Of a stretch of 5,787 nt of DNA, positions 5,218 to 5,787 are shown piece after piece. The translations under genes were made by a program, and so were the position numbers. The DNA is from Burkholderiaceae bacterium. Lineage in GTDB: Bacteria; Pseudomonadota; Gammaproteobacteria; Burkholderiales; Burkholderiaceae_D. Below the pieces are notes generated by a model, which worked only from the letters and a program-made list of their open reading frames with translations, made no database searches and was not told the DNA's origin. The stretch covers positions 1-5,787 of the forward strand of contig JAISIS010000126.1 in assembly GCA_031261905.1 (NCBI GenBank), given 5' to 3'. Positions within the stretch are counted from its first letter, which is position 1. The number at the start of each line of letters is the position of its first letter.

Positions 5218-5706
5218 TTAATCACCACCCATGTACAGAGGATCAAGCCCTTCTTCCATTTTTTGCAGTACGCCGTTTTTATCGAACATGAGATACCTGA
5301 CGTCATCCCAGACGCCATCCATCTGGTAGTGGTATGTCCATACTTCGTATCCATGCATCATAATCCAGTTTTCTTCACCGGGTTGCCCGACTGTCAGCAA
5401 TACATCCCGCTTGGTGGATTTGCCCAGTTTCAGGGTATCGAATTTTTCTACGGTCAGCACCTGCTCCCACGAAACCAGGCGGCCATCCGGCCCCAGTTTT
5501 CCCATATGCGTGGTCTGCCCCCCAAATCCACCGGCATATTCCAGAAACACGGTATCGCCATCTTTATACCGCGCGGTCGGCTTGCCGACTTTCGAGATGA
5601 TTTCCGCCTCGGTCGCGCCGGGCTGAAAGGGCGGCCTATCAAGGCTGACGCAACCCGAAAGCAGCAATGATGCCGCCAGTATGCCTCCTGCAAAAGTACG
5701 CTTCAT
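5218..5706 (-). CDS. BamE-like (SmpA/OmlA-type) lipoprotein with two repeats
   Basis: A 162-residue outer-membrane-type lipoprotein. The start at 5706 is fixed by AAGGAG seven bases upstream; an in-frame ATG at 5712 is too close to that site, and a longer frame would hide the signal peptide. Residues 1-18 form the signal peptide with lipobox LLSGC and Cys19. Two copies of an SmpA/OmlA-like unit follow. The first opens with PGATEAEIISKVGKPTARY (29-47) and closes with GRLVSWEQVL (75-84). The second opens with LGKSTKRDVLLTVGQPG (94-110) and continues with YEVWTYHYQ (120-128) and YLMFDKNGVLQKM (138-150). Each has the helix plus 'G-x-P' and beta-strand pattern of BamE, the small subunit of the outer-membrane assembly machine. 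BamE proper has one such domain, so this is more likely a paralogous family than BamE itself. It is first in a probable operon with the transporter. Confidence 0.8.
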   Translation of the reverse strand: MKRTFAGGILAASLLLSGCVSLDRPPFQPGATEAEIISKVGKPTARYKDGDTVFLEYAGGFGGQTTHMGKLGPDGRLVSWEQVLTVEKFDTLKLGKSTKRDVLLTVGQPGEENWIMMHGYEVWTYHYQMDGVWDDVRYLMFDKNGVLQKMEEGLDPLYMGGD

Positions 5707-5713
5707 GATCATT

Positions 5714-5719
5714 CTCCTT
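5714..5719 (-). promoter_or_regulatory. Ribosome binding site that fixes the BamE-like start
   Basis: AAGGAG on the minus strand stands seven bases before ATG 5706 but only one base before ATG 5712, so the inner ATG is the likely start. Confidence 0.75.
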
Positions 5720-5745
5720 CTCCGCAATATGTGGTTGCCGGACAA

Positions 5746-5775
5746 AATATAGTCTACACCGCGAACGCGCCGCAA
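5746..5775 (-). promoter_or_regulatory. Possible promoter for the BamE-like gene and transporter
   Basis: On the minus strand, TTGCGG (5775-5770) and TATATT (5751-5746) are 18 bases apart, matching three and five of six consensus bases. The spacer contains a CGCG-TT-CGCG inverted repeat (5769-5760), which could be an operator or simply GC-rich sequence. The start codon is about 40 bases downstream of the -10. Confidence 0.4.
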
Positions 5776-5787
5776 TACAGCTATTTC

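Overview
The window reads as an ordinary chromosomal stretch of a Gram-negative bacterium with roughly balanced base composition. Three of the six complete genes encode lipoproteins with clear signal peptides and lipobox cysteines. Two others encode inner-membrane proteins of proteobacterial families (a YbdG-type mechanosensitive channel and a Bcr/CflA drug-efflux transporter). The short BamE-like lipoprotein with two SmpA/OmlA-type repeats resembles proteins I associate with Burkholderiales. A betaproteobacterium of moderate GC, for example an Oxalobacter-like organism, is my best guess, but this is inference only.

Layout: the left part (1-1395) is transcribed rightwards. It holds the 3' end of a nitroreductase-family gene, a META-domain (HslJ-like) lipoprotein, and an unrecognised 101-residue protein with five hexapeptide repeats and one C-terminal membrane helix. 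The last gene has its own extended -10 promoter, a structured leader and a good intrinsic terminator. The rest (1461-5787) is transcribed leftwards. Reading in the direction of transcription from the right edge, it holds a BamE-like lipoprotein, a Bcr/CflA-type MFS transporter 23 bases later, a YbdG-type channel, and a DUF3829 (YiiG-like) lipoprotein that converges on the small repeat protein.

How the genes work together: the common theme is the cell envelope (lipoproteins, osmotic channel, efflux). The BamE-like gene and the transporter are close enough to be one operon. The channel and the DUF3829 gene sit behind gaps of about 100 bases with possible promoters of their own. I see no mobile element, CRISPR array, tRNA, rRNA or phage gene, and no convincing multi-gene novel system. 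The most unusual object is the small hexapeptide-repeat membrane protein with its leader region. There is no gene-free stretch longer than 300 bases.
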